Assembly (NCBI RefSeq): GCF_001570565.1
Contig: NZ_BBXE01000017.1
Location: 248,001 to 312,000 of the forward strand
Length of the DNA stretch: 64,000 nucleotides
DNA from: Herbidospora yilanensis
GTDB taxonomy: Bacteria > Actinomycetota > Actinomycetes > Streptosporangiales > Streptosporangiaceae
Direction: 5' to 3'
Below the pieces are notes generated by a model, which saw nothing but the letters and a program-made list of their open reading frames with translations, made no database searches and was not told where the DNA came from. Both the position numbers and the translations under genes were made by a program. Positions 1 through 8,607 of this stretch are shown one piece after another. Within the stretch, counting starts at the first letter, position 1. Every line of letters begins with the position of its first letter.

Positions 1-37
1 TACTCCCCCGGTCTTCACGATTACGGAAGCCGACAGC

Positions 38-1129
38 CTATTCGATCTGCTGCCACCACCCGTCCACAAGCGGCGGCTCGTCGACCGCGAACCGCTCGCC
101 GGGCCGGGGCACGGCCAGGTGGACGCCGCGGCCCTTCGCCTCGCGCCACAACCGTTCGACCGGCTCGCCCCACGAGTGGAAGGCCAGCGTGAAGGTGCAC
201 CAGTGGACCGGCACCAGCAGCCCGGCGTTCAGGTCGAGGTGGGCGCGGACCGCCTCCTCGGGCGTCATGTGGATGTCGGGCCAGCTGTCGCTGTAGGCGC
301 CGATCTGCACCAGCGCCACGTCGAACGGGCCGTGGCGGCGGCCGATCTCGGCGTACCCCTCGAAGTAGCCGGAGTCGCCGGTGTAGAAGACCTTGCGGCG
401 TTCGCCCGCCACCACCCACGAGCCCCACAGGGTGGTGTTGCGGGTGAAGGAACGGCCGGAGAAGTGGCGGGCCTCGGTGACCGTGAGGGTGAGGCCGCGG
501 ACGGTGACGCTCTCGTTCCAGTCGAGCTCGACGATCCGCGACTCGGGCACGCCCCACCGCTCCAGGTGGGCGCCCACGCCGAGGGGGACGACGAAGGGCG
601 CGTCCTGGAAGCCGGTGAGGGCCTGGACGGTCCGCATGTCGAGGTGGTCGTAGTGGTCGTGGGAGATCACGATGGCGTCGAGCCGGGGCAGCATGTCGAT
701 CGGCTGCGGCGGCCTGTGGTTGCGCCGGGGGCCGGCGAACGGCACCGGCGAGCACCGGTCGCTCCACACCGGGTCGAACAGGACCCGGCGGCCCTCGATC
801 TCGGTCAGCACGGTCGCGTGGCCGTACCAGACGACGTCGAGGTCGCTGATGGGGTCGGACGCGGGCGTGACCACGGGGATGACGCCACGCGGGCGGCGCC
901 GCTCGCCGCCGAACAAGAGGTCGCGGAGGATCTTGGCGGTCTCCTCGCGCGAGGTGACGGCCGCGGGCGCCGAGTTGGCGAACGCGGTGCCGCGGAACTG
1001 CGGGGAACGGCGGACCCTTTCGGCGCGCGCGCCGGTGGGGTCGGCGCCCATCGCCTCGGGGACGTCGCGCAGCTTCCACGCGACTCCAGCGGCCAGTGCC
1101 CCCGCGACAAGCCATCCGGTTTTTCGCAT
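38..1129 (-). CDS. MBL-fold metal-dependent hydrolase (UlaG / NAPE-PLD-like), membrane-anchored
   Basis: A 363-aa metallo-beta-lactamase-fold hydrolase. The metal-binding signature HDHYDH sits at residues 157-162, preceded by the early strand motif WYGHATVL (about 101-108) and followed by ARHFSGR, YTGDSGYF and PVHWCTF, which supply the remaining metal ligands of the fold. The order and spacing match the family of N-acyl-phosphatidylethanolamine phospholipase D and UlaG-like lactonases. The first 20 residues form one hydrophobic segment without a lipobox, so the enzyme is probably held at the membrane or exported. It is transcribed leftwards and is divergent from the zinc-ribbon gene at 1210. 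The substrate cannot be read from sequence; a phospho- or lipid-ester is the family-based guess. Confidence 0.85.
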   Translation of the reverse strand: MRKTGWLVAGALAAGVAWKLRDVPEAMGADPTGARAERVRRSPQFRGTAFANSAPAAVTSREETAKILRDLLFGGERRRPRGVIPVVTPASDPISDLDVVWYGHATVLTEIEGRRVLFDPVWSDRCSPVPFAGPRRNHRPPQPIDMLPRLDAIVISHDHYDHLDMRTVQALTGFQDAPFVVPLGVGAHLERWGVPESRIVELDWNESVTVRGLTLTVTEARHFSGRSFTRNTTLWGSWVVAGERRKVFYTGDSGYFEGYAEIGRRHGPFDVALVQIGAYSDSWPDIHMTPEEAVRAHLDLNAGLLVPVHWCTFTLAFHSWGEPVERLWREAKGRGVHLAVPRPGERFAVDEPPLVDGWWQQIE

Positions 1130-1209
1130 ACGAGGAATGGTGTCACAGCCCCTTGATCAGCCGGTCGGGAGACACCGTGTCGCGTCGTGAGTGGCTACAG
1201 TGCCAAGGG

Positions 1210-1707
1210 ATGAACCAGGAAAAATCCCGCCACGTCATGTCGACCGCGCCCTACGCGTGCAGTTGCGGGGCCGACCTGCCCGACCAGGTGTCGGCCGAAC
1301 TCCACGCCTCCGAGGCCAACCTGTGCACGGTCTGCCTCGGCACCCTCGAAGAGGAGCCCTACCCCGGCTGGCGGCGGCGCTGCCTGGCCTGCGCCGGGAC
1401 CGGCCGCCGGGGCCCGCAGCTCGTGTGGGAGCTGGCGCACGCCGAGGCCGAGACCGCCATCCCGGTCCGGGTGGTCCTGGCGCTGCTGCCGCACCGGCCG
1501 TTCCGCCTGTCCGAGCTCGCCGACCTGGTGCGCGAACGCCTCAACCTGCCGCCGGGCAGGTTGCCGGTCGGCCCCCGGGTGCGGGACATCCTGCTGCAGC
1601 TCCAGCAGGAGGGCGAGGTCGCGCTCATCTCCGCGCCCGAACAGCTTCTGGACGATTCGGGAGCGGTCCTCTATGACGACCCATACTGGGTGAAGACCGT
1701 CCGATAG
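1210..1707 (+). CDS. Small zinc-ribbon-like protein of unknown function
   Basis: A 165-aa protein from the ATG at 1210; an ATG at 1237 is an alternative and neither has a strong ribosome site. The first half holds paired cysteines (CSCG, CTVC, CLAC followed by AGTG), which look like zinc ligands. The second half (ELADLVRERLNLPPGRLPVGPRVRDILLQL is split here as ELADLVRERL and RVRDILLQLQQEG) resembles a small winged-helix or helical domain. It ends 1 nt before the MazF-like gene, so the two are probably co-transcribed. I do not recognise the family; a nucleic-acid-binding or regulatory role is inference. Confidence 0.6.
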   Translation: MNQEKSRHVMSTAPYACSCGADLPDQVSAELHASEANLCTVCLGTLEEEPYPGWRRRCLACAGTGRRGPQLVWELAHAEAETAIPVRVVLALLPHRPFRLSELADLVRERLNLPPGRLPVGPRVRDILLQLQQEGEVALISAPEQLLDDSGAVLYDDPYWVKTVR

Positions 1708-1708
1708 A

Positions 1709-2152
1709 GTGCGTATCGTGCGTGATCATGGAGAGGACCCGCGCCCGTCGCGGGGCGCCGTCCGCGAGGTCCACCGGATCGACCGGGCGGCCCGTATGGA
1801 GTACTCGCCCGACCTCGACGGCATGGCCGACCCGGGCGAGGTCGTCTGGACGTGGGTCCCCTACGAGGAGGACCCGTCACGCGGCAAGGACCGCCCCCTG
1901 CTCGTCGTCGGCCGCCACGGGCGCCGTCTGCTCGGCATGATGCTCTCCAGCAAGGGCGACGACGACTCCCGCGACTGGCTGCCGCTGGGCGTCTGGGGCG
2001 GCGACCCCCGCCCGTCCTACCTCCGCCTCGACCGCGTCTTCGAGATGAACGAGGACGACATCCGGCGCGAGGGCGCGGTGCTCGACCCGATGCGCTTCGC
2101 CCGGGTCGCGGCGGTGCTGAAGAAGACGTGGGCCTGGGCGGCCGACGGCTGA
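1709..2152 (+). CDS. PemK/MazF-like protein
   Basis: A 147-aa protein starting at GTG 1709, immediately after the stop of the zinc-ribbon gene. The segment PGEVVWTWVPYEED followed by GKDRPLLVVG is the first strand and substrate-loop region of the PemK/MazF fold (classical MazF has GDIVWVDF...GHEQAGRRPALV). Later hydrophobic strands (LLGMMLSS, SYLRLDRVFEM) also fit. The family is usually an mRNA interferase, but no short antitoxin gene lies beside it; the upstream neighbour is a zinc-ribbon-like protein. This actinobacterial subgroup may therefore be a non-toxic housekeeping protein. Confident on fold, unsure of activity. Confidence 0.7.
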   Translation: MRIVRDHGEDPRPSRGAVREVHRIDRAARMEYSPDLDGMADPGEVVWTWVPYEEDPSRGKDRPLLVVGRHGRRLLGMMLSSKGDDDSRDWLPLGVWGGDPRPSYLRLDRVFEMNEDDIRREGAVLDPMRFARVAAVLKKTWAWAADG

Positions 2153-2258
2153 CCGGTGGGCTGTAGCCAGGAATCGTAGGCGCGTAACGGACCTATCTGT
2201 AGTCCGATGAACAACCGACGGCGCCGTTCCTGCCTTCGGCACGCAAACGAGGTACGCG

Positions 2259-2780
2259 ATGTTCTCCTGGCTGGCCTCCCTTCTCGTCCCCCTGATCATC
2301 ATCGCCACCACGATCGGCGGAATCGTGGCGCTGGGAGAGCGCGCGCTGATGGACGACGACACGTCTCATCCGAACAGCGGCGTGGAGGCCACGATCAGGT
2401 TCGTCGCCATCGGCACGGGGCTGGCGGCGTTCTTCGCCCTCAAGGCCTCGGGTCTCACCGTCTTCGCGCTTCTGAAGAAGCCCATCGCCGACGACGAGAT
2501 CATGGTGTTCGTCCTGGCGGCCGTGCTGGTCCCCCTGATCATGGGGTTCCTGGTGTCCGCCTACTACATCAAGGCTCTGCGGGCACGCACCGACCTGGTT
2601 GTCAGAGTCTTCACGTTCCTGGGCGCGCTCTTCCTCGCCGAGATGATCGACATCTACGTGAACTCGTGGACGGCTTCCGGGTTCTCGCTCAGCAAGTACC
2701 TGGTGCCGAACCTCAGCCTCATCGCCGGGGTCGGTTTCTACACCTTCGTGAGGTTCGATTCCCGCCGGCAGCCGATCTGA
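2259..2780 (+). CDS. Hypothetical integral membrane protein
   Basis: A 173-aa protein starting at ATG 2259, with GAGG about six bases upstream. About four hydrophobic segments are visible (residues 1-25, 45-65, 85-110, 120-140), with a final hydrophobic stretch near 150-165. No catalytic motif or known signature was recognised. It stands alone, convergent with the CHAP protein whose stop lies 10 nt downstream. Confidence 0.6.
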   Translation: MFSWLASLLVPLIIIATTIGGIVALGERALMDDDTSHPNSGVEATIRFVAIGTGLAAFFALKASGLTVFALLKKPIADDEIMVFVLAAVLVPLIMGFLVSAYYIKALRARTDLVVRVFTFLGALFLAEMIDIYVNSWTASGFSLSKYLVPNLSLIAGVGFYTFVRFDSRRQPI

Positions 2781-2790
2781 CCACCGATCC

Positions 2791-3585
2791 CTACTCGTAG
2801 GGCCGGGAGCGGCGGCTGGAGGAGACTCGGACGGCCACCGAGGCCATCGCCCGCTCCGCCGCCTCCGGGGACGCCCCCAGCGACGGCGGCGGCTCCGCCG
2901 GGGCCGGCTTCCGCCTGCGGCGGTGGCGGCCTTCGGAGAAGGCGAGCTTCCGCACGTGGAAACCGCCGAAGACGAGGCTCACCCCCACCGCCACGACGAG
3001 CACCCCCGTCGCCATCGCCGCGACCGGGTCGACCCCGGCCGCCTGGCTCGTGGTCGCGCTGACCGCGTCGGGCCGTAACGCCAGCGACACGTCGGCCGGT
3101 TCGACCGTCAGGTCGGGCCTGACCATCCGGGGGACGCCGTAGCCGACGACCTTGCTCTCGTCGCGGACCTTCCGCTTCAGCCACACCTTGTCGACGTTCG
3201 CCTCGATCGTGTGGATCTTGCCGCCGTCGACCCTCTCGACGATGCCCACGTGGTCGATGCCCTTGATGTCGTCGCCACCCGCCCAGTCGAAGAAGACCAG
3301 GGCGCCCGGCTCGGGTTCGTCCGTCCACGCCTGGTGCTGTTCGAACCAGCGCGCGTGGGAGGGCGTCCAGGCGAAGGCGCCGACGTAGTCGGTGACTCCG
3401 GCCCGGTCCGCGGCCCAGGCGATGAACATGTCACACCACGGGGCGTTGCGGTACTGCGGATCCTTGACGGTCTCGGCGTACCACGCGCCGTATTTGGTGT
3501 GCTGTCCGGGCTTCTCCCGGTATCCGAGCTCTCGGGTGACGACGGCTAAAAGGTCGTTGGTGATCGTCTCTGGGGAACGTTCCAC
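2791..3585 (-). CDS. CHAP-domain cell-wall amidase/endopeptidase with C-terminal membrane anchor
   Basis: A 264-aa protein from GTG 3585, with GGAGG about nine bases upstream. The CHAP domain (residues about 5-155) shows the catalytic Cys in the context APWCDMFIAW and the catalytic His in GIDHVGIVERV, with the acidic partner expected in TIEAN. CHAP domains cleave peptidoglycan amide bonds. After the domain comes a linker and one hydrophobic segment (about 190-210), then a basic tail rich in Arg. There is no N-terminal signal peptide, so the topology is unusual: the C-terminal segment may anchor the protein, or the domain may be released without Sec. The gene is divergent from the DUF3152 gene. 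Confidence 0.8.
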   Translation of the reverse strand: MERSPETITNDLLAVVTRELGYREKPGQHTKYGAWYAETVKDPQYRNAPWCDMFIAWAADRAGVTDYVGAFAWTPSHARWFEQHQAWTDEPEPGALVFFDWAGGDDIKGIDHVGIVERVDGGKIHTIEANVDKVWLKRKVRDESKVVGYGVPRMVRPDLTVEPADVSLALRPDAVSATTSQAAGVDPVAAMATGVLVVAVGVSLVFGGFHVRKLAFSEGRHRRRRKPAPAEPPPSLGASPEAAERAMASVAVRVSSSRRSRPYE

Positions 3586-3741
3586 CCGCTGTGTCCTCCA
3601 TGCCTCCCGATACCTGGACTGTAATTCGGAAATCGGAAGTACGCCCCCGATTCACCAGAAAGGGCGAGCAATACCCCCCAACCGTAACTGTGCGGATGAT
3701 CTCCTCCCGTATGATCACGTTCAGTTCATTTTGGGAGGGTC

Positions 3742-4470
3742 GTGAACCACCGTGTCCTGTTCGCGGCGGCCGGGATCGCCGTGGTGGGGGCGGTGACCTG
3801 GGGTTTCGCGCTGCCCTCCGAGGAGGTCCCGGAGCCGGTGGCCCAGAGCGGGACCGTGCCACCGCCGGCCTCCCCCCGGGCGACGCTGCCGTACATCCCG
3901 CCGCCCGCCCCGACGCCGCCTCCGCCGAGGACGCCGAAGAAGGTCAAGGTGCCCGAGAAGGGCTCCGGGAAGTACCGCGTCGCCGACGGCGGGTCCGGGG
4001 CCCGGCCGGGCCGGGCGCCCGTGATCAAGTACATGGTCGAGGTCGAGAAGGGGCTCCCCTTCGACGTGGACGAGTTCGCGACGGCCGTGCACGAGATCCT
4101 GAACGACCCCCGGGGCTGGGGACGGTTCGAGCGCGTCTCGAAGGGCGCGGCCCGGCTCCGGGTCACGCTGGCCACCCCCGGCACGACCAACCGGGAGTGC
4201 CTCCCGCTGCGCACGTTCGGCCAGTTGTCCTGCTGGAACGGCCACCGGGCGGTCATCAACGCGCGCCGCTGGGCGTTCGGCGCCGACACGTACGAGGACC
4301 TCGACCTCTACCGGAAGTACGTCATCAGCCACGAGGTCGGCCACGGCCTCGGGCACGGCCACCGCGACTGCCCGGCCCGGGGGCGCGCGGCCCCGGTGAT
4401 GGTCCAGCAGACGATCTCCCTGCGCGGCTGCAAGCCCAACCCGTGGCCGAACCCCGGCCGGGAGCCCTGA
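3742..4470 (+). CDS. DUF3152 domain protein, putative secreted zinc metalloprotease
   Basis: A 242-aa protein starting at GTG 3742 behind a GGGAGGG ribosome site. Residues 1-20 are a hydrophobic signal or anchor, then a Pro/Ala-rich linker (about 30-75) leads to the DUF3152 domain. The domain starts near KYMVEVEKGLPFDVDEF and ends with HEVGHGLGHGH (about 195-205), a metzincin-like HExxH variant pattern with three His that fits zinc binding. Four Cys in the domain (ECLP, LSCW, DCPA, LRGC) could form disulfides. DUF3152 proteins are common exported actinobacterial proteins; protease activity is inferred from the motif. Confidence 0.8.
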   Translation: MNHRVLFAAAGIAVVGAVTWGFALPSEEVPEPVAQSGTVPPPASPRATLPYIPPPAPTPPPPRTPKKVKVPEKGSGKYRVADGGSGARPGRAPVIKYMVEVEKGLPFDVDEFATAVHEILNDPRGWGRFERVSKGAARLRVTLATPGTTNRECLPLRTFGQLSCWNGHRAVINARRWAFGADTYEDLDLYRKYVISHEVGHGLGHGHRDCPARGRAAPVMVQQTISLRGCKPNPWPNPGREP

Positions 4471-4596
4471 TGAACCTCCCGGCGCCCTCGACGACGGCCT
4501 GTCCGTCAGCGGCGCGGCGTGGCTGCTGGTCTTCGAGGGCGTGAACGACGTCGGCCGCCGAGGCGACCGAGGCCGCCCGCCGGCGCGGCTGGTCCG

Positions 4597-5631
4597 CTAG
4601 GCCGACTCGCGGACGACCAGTTCCGGTTCGAAGATGACCGACTTCGGCCGCCGCGACGGGTCTTCGATCTGGGACAGCAGGAGCCGGGACATCTCCGCCG
4701 ACATGTCCTCGACCGGGTGCCTTATGGTCGTCAGCGGCGGCCGGCAGGCCAGCGCGGCCGTGCTGTCGTCGAAGCCGACGACCTTGAGGTCGGCCGGGAT
4801 GCGCAGGCCGCGGGCGGCGGCGACCTCCAGGGCGCCCTGGGCCATCAGGTCGTTGGCGACGAACAGGCCGTCGATCCGCGGCTGCTCCGCCAGCAGCCGG
4901 GTCATGGCCGCCTCACCGCTCTCCTTGGTGAAGTTGCCGGCCACGCTGGGCACATAGGCGTGGCCGTGGCGGGCCATCGCCTCGCGGAAGCCCGACAGGC
5001 GTTCCATCGAGGCGAGCACGTCGAGGGGGCCCGAGATGGTGGCGACCCGTTCGCAACCGCGCGCGACCAGGTGGTCGGCGGCCATGCGCGCGCCCGCGCC
5101 GTGGGCGAGGTCGACGTACGAGATGGGGATCGGCTGGTCGGGGCGGGCGAACAGGACGACGGGGGTGCCCGACTCGGCCAGCATGGCCGGGAGGGGGTCG
5201 TCGGCGTGGGTGGTGACCAGGATCGCGCCGTCGACGTGGCCCTGCCGGACGTAGTCGACGACCTGGGCGCGCGCGTCGGCGGCCTCGGCCAGCATCAGCA
5301 CGAGGTGCACGCCGAGCGGGCGCAGGTGGCCGCTGATGCCCTCGACGACGCGGCCGAAGAAGGGGTCGGTGAAGACGCGGGCGAAGAACTGGCCCGCCCC
5401 GGAGACGATGAGCGCGATCGAGCCGGTCTTGCCGGTGACGAGCTGGCGGGCGGCCCGGTTGGGCACGTACCCGACCTCGGCGATGGCCCGGCGGACCACC
5501 TCCTGGATCGACGGGTCGACGTTGCGGATGCCGTTGATCACGCGGGAGACCGTCGCGCGGGAGACCCCGGCGGCCCGTGCCACGTCTTCCAGCGTGGGCG
5601 AAGCCACCCGATCTTCCCTCATATCCGCCAC
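4597..5631 (-). CDS. LacI-family transcriptional regulator
   Basis: A 344-aa LacI/GalR regulator. The N-terminal helix-turn-helix (TLEDVARAAGVSRATVSRVIN, given here as TLEDVARAAGVS then RATVSRVIN, about residues 12-34) is followed by the hinge and a periplasmic-binding-protein-like effector domain with VDGLFVANDLMAQGALE and VVGFDDSTAALACRPPLTTI near the C-terminus. It starts at GTG 5631 (ATG 5622 is an alternative). A 14-bp perfect palindrome lies 7 nt upstream of the GTG and probably mediates autorepression. No sugar transporter or glycosidase is adjacent, so targets are elsewhere or unknown. Confidence 0.9.
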   Translation of the reverse strand: MADMREDRVASPTLEDVARAAGVSRATVSRVINGIRNVDPSIQEVVRRAIAEVGYVPNRAARQLVTGKTGSIALIVSGAGQFFARVFTDPFFGRVVEGISGHLRPLGVHLVLMLAEAADARAQVVDYVRQGHVDGAILVTTHADDPLPAMLAESGTPVVLFARPDQPIPISYVDLAHGAGARMAADHLVARGCERVATISGPLDVLASMERLSGFREAMARHGHAYVPSVAGNFTKESGEAAMTRLLAEQPRIDGLFVANDLMAQGALEVAAARGLRIPADLKVVGFDDSTAALACRPPLTTIRHPVEDMSAEMSRLLLSQIEDPSRRPKSVIFEPELVVRESA

Positions 5632-5637
5632 TTTAGC

Positions 5638-5651
5638 GGAGAGCGCTCTCC
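5638..5651. promoter_or_regulatory. LacI-type operator (perfect palindrome)
   Basis: GGAGAGCGCTCTCC is a perfect 14-bp palindrome centred on CG, immediately upstream of the LacI gene. It shares the GAGCGCTC core with operators of actinobacterial LacI regulators such as CebR. The site would overlap the lacI promoter or leader, so autoregulation is likely. It also touches the stop-proximal end of the PucR gene (stop at 5653). Confidence 0.75.
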
Positions 5652-5652
5652 A

Positions 5653-6852
5653 TCAGAGGGGTAAGAGGCGCACGGCGTCCAAGGCGAGGGTGAGGTCCAC
5701 GATGTCGCGCGGGCGCGACAGGGAGCGGCCGGTGAGCTGCTCGATGCGGCGGATCCGGTTGATGATCGTGTTGCGGTGGCAGTAGAGGCGGCCGGCCGCG
5801 CGGGCGGCCGAGCCCTCGCACGACAACCAGGTCTCCAGTGTCGTCAGCAGCACGTCGCGGTCGGCGCCCTCCAGCGCCAGCAGCGGTCCCAGCACGCCCC
5901 CGACCAGGTGGCCCGACAACTCCGGCTGGCAGATGACCAGCACGGTGGCGAGCCGCTGGTCGAGGCGGGCGATCTCGGGCCCGGCGTCGGCGCAGGTGCG
6001 CATCGCGAGCTCGGCCAGGCGGTGGGCGTCGCCGAGGTCGACCAGGCTCTCCACCACCGGGCTCACCCCGGCCACGCCGCTGACGAGCAGGCGCAGCCCT
6101 TCGGTCAGGTCGTCGAGGGAGGCGTCGCCCAGGGCGACCACGCCGACCTCGTGACCGGTCCGCATCCGCCACATGAAGCGCATCCGGCCGATCTTCTCGG
6201 GCAGCCGCGTGCCCTCGTGGTCGTGGCGGATCGGGAAACGCACCGTCACGACCGCGAAGCGGGCCCGTTCGGGCAGGTCGAGGGCGGCCGAGGCGCCGCG
6301 CACCACGCCGGCGTCGGCGGTGCCGTCGAGGAGGGCGTCGAGCAGCGCGTTCACGCGTTCGTGGTTGCGCCCGAGCAGTTCCTGCTCCCTTCTCCGGTAG
6401 GTGTTCCCGGCGACCAGCGCCTGCCGGTCGATGGCGTGCCAGACGTGGGTGGCCACCCTGACCAGCACGCCGACGCGGCCGGGCTGCTCGCGCTCCACGT
6501 AGTCGACGATGGCCGACCACATCACCTGCGCGGCCAGCCGGTACATGCGCATCAGGGAGTCGACCGGCAGGCCCTGCTCGGCGCGGCGGCGGGCCATCGA
6601 CTCGGTGAAGGGCAGGTCGCGGCGCTCGTGCCGGTCCTGCAGGATCGTGGTGATGCCGATCCGCAGGCCCTCGCGGGTGCTCTGCCAGTGGTCGTCGGCG
6701 GGCACGAACGTGCAGTAGGCCTCGTCGCCGCCGCGGACCCGCGTCACCAGTTCGTCGGTCAGCTCGGGGAGCCGGGCCAGGAGGGCCCCGGCCGCGCCGC
6801 GCAGCAGCTCACGGACCTCCGCATCGTGGTTGGACTGCGTAAGGGAGCGCAT
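5653..6852 (-). CDS. PucR-family transcriptional regulator (CdaR/PucR C-terminal HTH)
   Basis: A protein of 399 aa when started at ATG 6852, which has GGTTGGGGAG directly upstream; the frame stays open to 6969 but that extension is not protein-like. The C-terminus (WLSCEGSAARAAGRLYCHRN then TIINRIRRIEQLTGR) is the PucR/CdaR-type helix-turn-helix; the middle is the GGDEF-related PucR domain. It is divergently oriented from the Liv transporter operon with a 22-bp palindrome in between, the classic arrangement for a local regulator of amino-acid or purine uptake. Regulation of the liv genes is inference from position. Confidence 0.85.
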   Translation of the reverse strand: MRSLTQSNHDAEVRELLRGAAGALLARLPELTDELVTRVRGGDEAYCTFVPADDHWQSTREGLRIGITTILQDRHERRDLPFTESMARRRAEQGLPVDSLMRMYRLAAQVMWSAIVDYVEREQPGRVGVLVRVATHVWHAIDRQALVAGNTYRRREQELLGRNHERVNALLDALLDGTADAGVVRGASAALDLPERARFAVVTVRFPIRHDHEGTRLPEKIGRMRFMWRMRTGHEVGVVALGDASLDDLTEGLRLLVSGVAGVSPVVESLVDLGDAHRLAELAMRTCADAGPEIARLDQRLATVLVICQPELSGHLVGGVLGPLLALEGADRDVLLTTLETWLSCEGSAARAAGRLYCHRNTIINRIRRIEQLTGRSLSRPRDIVDLTLALDAVRLLPL

Positions 6853-6911
6853 CTCCCCAACCTGCCACCCGCCCCGTTCCGGAACAAGGTTCGGTTTCGT
6901 TTCGTGACACG

Positions 6912-6933
6912 CCGTTGTGCGGTTGCACAACGG
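6912..6933. promoter_or_regulatory. Candidate PucR operator upstream of the liv operon
   Basis: Perfect 9-bp inverted arms, CCGTTGTGC and GCACAACGG, are separated by GGTT. The site sits in the 188-nt divergent region, 60 nt upstream of the PucR start and 108 nt upstream of livF. Arm length and spacing suit a dimeric regulator, and the PucR protein encoded alongside is the obvious ligand. Confidence 0.65.
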
Positions 6934-7040
6934 GGTCCCGTCATGAGTGGGCAGGGGTCGCGACTTCACCGGACGCTCTGGACGGCCGTGCGAGCGCGGG
7001 GTTTGGTGTGCACCACCGACGCACTTGGAGGAATCACGTG

Positions 7041-7811
7041 ATGGCCGATCTCGTCGTCCGCGATCTGGTGGTGGGCTACGGGCCGGTGCGGGCGCTGCGC
7101 GGGGTGTCCATGCGGGTGCCGTCCGGGTCGATCGTCGCCGTGCTCGGGGCGAACGGCGCGGGCAAGTCGACGCTGCTGCGGGCGATCTCCGGCACGCTCC
7201 GGTTCCACCGGGGCGCCTGCCGGGGCGCCGTGACCCTGGGCGACCGGCGGCTGACCGGGCTCGACGCTGCCTCGGTGGTGGCGCGCGGGGTCGTGCAGGT
7301 GCCCGAAGGGCGGCGCGTGTTCGCCCGGATGACGGTCGAGGAGAACCTGCGGGCGGGCGGTCTGGGCCGGCCGCGCCGCGACTACGCCAAGGCGCACGAC
7401 CAGGTGGTGGAGCTCTTCCCCGTGCTGAGGGACCGCGCCCGGCAGCGGGCCGGGCTGTTGTCGGGCGGCGAGCAGCAGATGCTCGCCATCGGGCGGGCGC
7501 TGATGGCCGGGCCGACGACGCTGCTGCTCGACGAACCCACCCTGGGGCTGGCCCCGCTGATGGCCGCCCGCATCGCCGAGACGATCAAGGAGATCAACAG
7601 TTTGGGCACCTCGGTCCTGCTCGTGGAGCAGAACGTGGCGATGGCCCTGTCGCTGGCGTCGCACGCCTACGTCCTGGAGGTCGGCGAGGTCGCCCTGGAG
7701 GGCGCCGCCGCCGACCTGCGGGCCGGCGACGAGGTGCGCCGCCGCTACCTCGGCGTCGCCGACGCCGTGGAGGGCACGCTCGAGACACGCACCCTGTCGA
7801 GGTGGTCGTAG
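7041..7811 (+). CDS. livF: Branched-chain amino acid ABC transporter ATP-binding protein LivF
   Basis: A 256-aa ABC ATPase. Walker A is GANGAGKST, the signature is LLSGGEQQMLAIGRALM, and Walker B is LLLDEPTLGLAP, with the switch His replaced by the LivF-typical VEQN context. LivF subunits energise uptake of branched-chain or related amino acids and amides. GGAGGA at 7027-7032 serves either GTG 7038 or ATG 7041. It is first of five genes livF-G-H-M-K, read together. As the ATPases come before the permeases and the binding protein is last, the order differs from the common livK-first operon. Confidence 0.92.
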   Translation: MADLVVRDLVVGYGPVRALRGVSMRVPSGSIVAVLGANGAGKSTLLRAISGTLRFHRGACRGAVTLGDRRLTGLDAASVVARGVVQVPEGRRVFARMTVEENLRAGGLGRPRRDYAKAHDQVVELFPVLRDRARQRAGLLSGGEQQMLAIGRALMAGPTTLLLDEPTLGLAPLMAARIAETIKEINSLGTSVLLVEQNVAMALSLASHAYVLEVGEVALEGAAADLRAGDEVRRRYLGVADAVEGTLETRTLSRWS

Positions 7812-7812
7812 C

Positions 7813-8607
7813 ATGACGACGGCATACCAACCGGACGGTATGGAACCTCTGGAAGTCCGCGACGTGACCGTGCGGTTCGCCGGGCTCACCGCCCTCGACG
7901 CCGTGAGCTTCACCGTGGCGCCCGGCACCGTGCACGCCGTCATCGGGCCCAACGGGGCCGGCAAGTCGACGTGCTTCAACGTGTTGTCGGGCGTCTACAA
8001 GGCGACCTCGGGCTCGGTCAGGTTCGGCGACGCCGAGCTCACCACGCTGAAACCGCACCGGATCGCGGCGCTGGGCGTGGCCCGCACGTTCCAGAACATC
8101 GCGTTGTCGCCCCGGCTGCCGGTGCGCGACAACCTGCTGCTGGGCCGGCACCGGCTGACGTCGTCGGGGTTCGTCTCGGCGGGGCTGCGCCTGCCCGCCG
8201 CCCGGCGGGAGGAGCGACGGCACTTCGCGCGGGTGGCGGAGATCGCCGAGTTCGTCGGGCTGACCGGCAGGCTCGCCTCGCCGGTGGGGCTGCTGCCCTA
8301 CGGCGTGCAGAAGCGGGTGGAACTGGCCCGCGCCCTGTGCATGGAGCCCCGGCTGCTGCTCCTCGACGAGCCGGTGGCCGGGATGAACAGCGGTGAGCGC
8401 CAGGAGATGGCCGAGCTCATCCTGTCGGCGCGCGACAGCCTCGGCATCTCGATCGTGCTGGTCGAGCACGACATGGGCATGGTCATGCGGCTGGCCGACC
8501 GGGTGACCGTGCTCGACTTCGGCCGGCGCATCGCCGACGGAACCCCTGCCGAGGTGCAGGCCGACCCCGCCGTCATCGGCGCCTACCTCGGGACGGAGGG
8601 CACGTGA
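7813..8607 (+). CDS. livG: Branched-chain amino acid ABC transporter ATP-binding protein LivG
   Basis: A 264-aa ABC ATPase starting one base after the livF stop. Walker A is GPNGAGKST; Walker B is LLLLDEPVAGMNSGE with the LivG-typical 'AGMN' after the Asp-Glu; the H-loop is LVEHDMGMVM. The signature loop reads LPYGVQKRVELARAL, with YG in place of the usual SG, a form common in LivG proteins. LivG pairs with LivF to form the nucleotide-binding heterodimer of the importer. The stop overlaps the livH start by 4 nt, so translation is coupled. Confidence 0.92.
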   Translation: MTTAYQPDGMEPLEVRDVTVRFAGLTALDAVSFTVAPGTVHAVIGPNGAGKSTCFNVLSGVYKATSGSVRFGDAELTTLKPHRIAALGVARTFQNIALSPRLPVRDNLLLGRHRLTSSGFVSAGLRLPAARREERRHFARVAEIAEFVGLTGRLASPVGLLPYGVQKRVELARALCMEPRLLLLDEPVAGMNSGERQEMAELILSARDSLGISIVLVEHDMGMVMRLADRVTVLDFGRRIADGTPAEVQADPAVIGAYLGTEGT

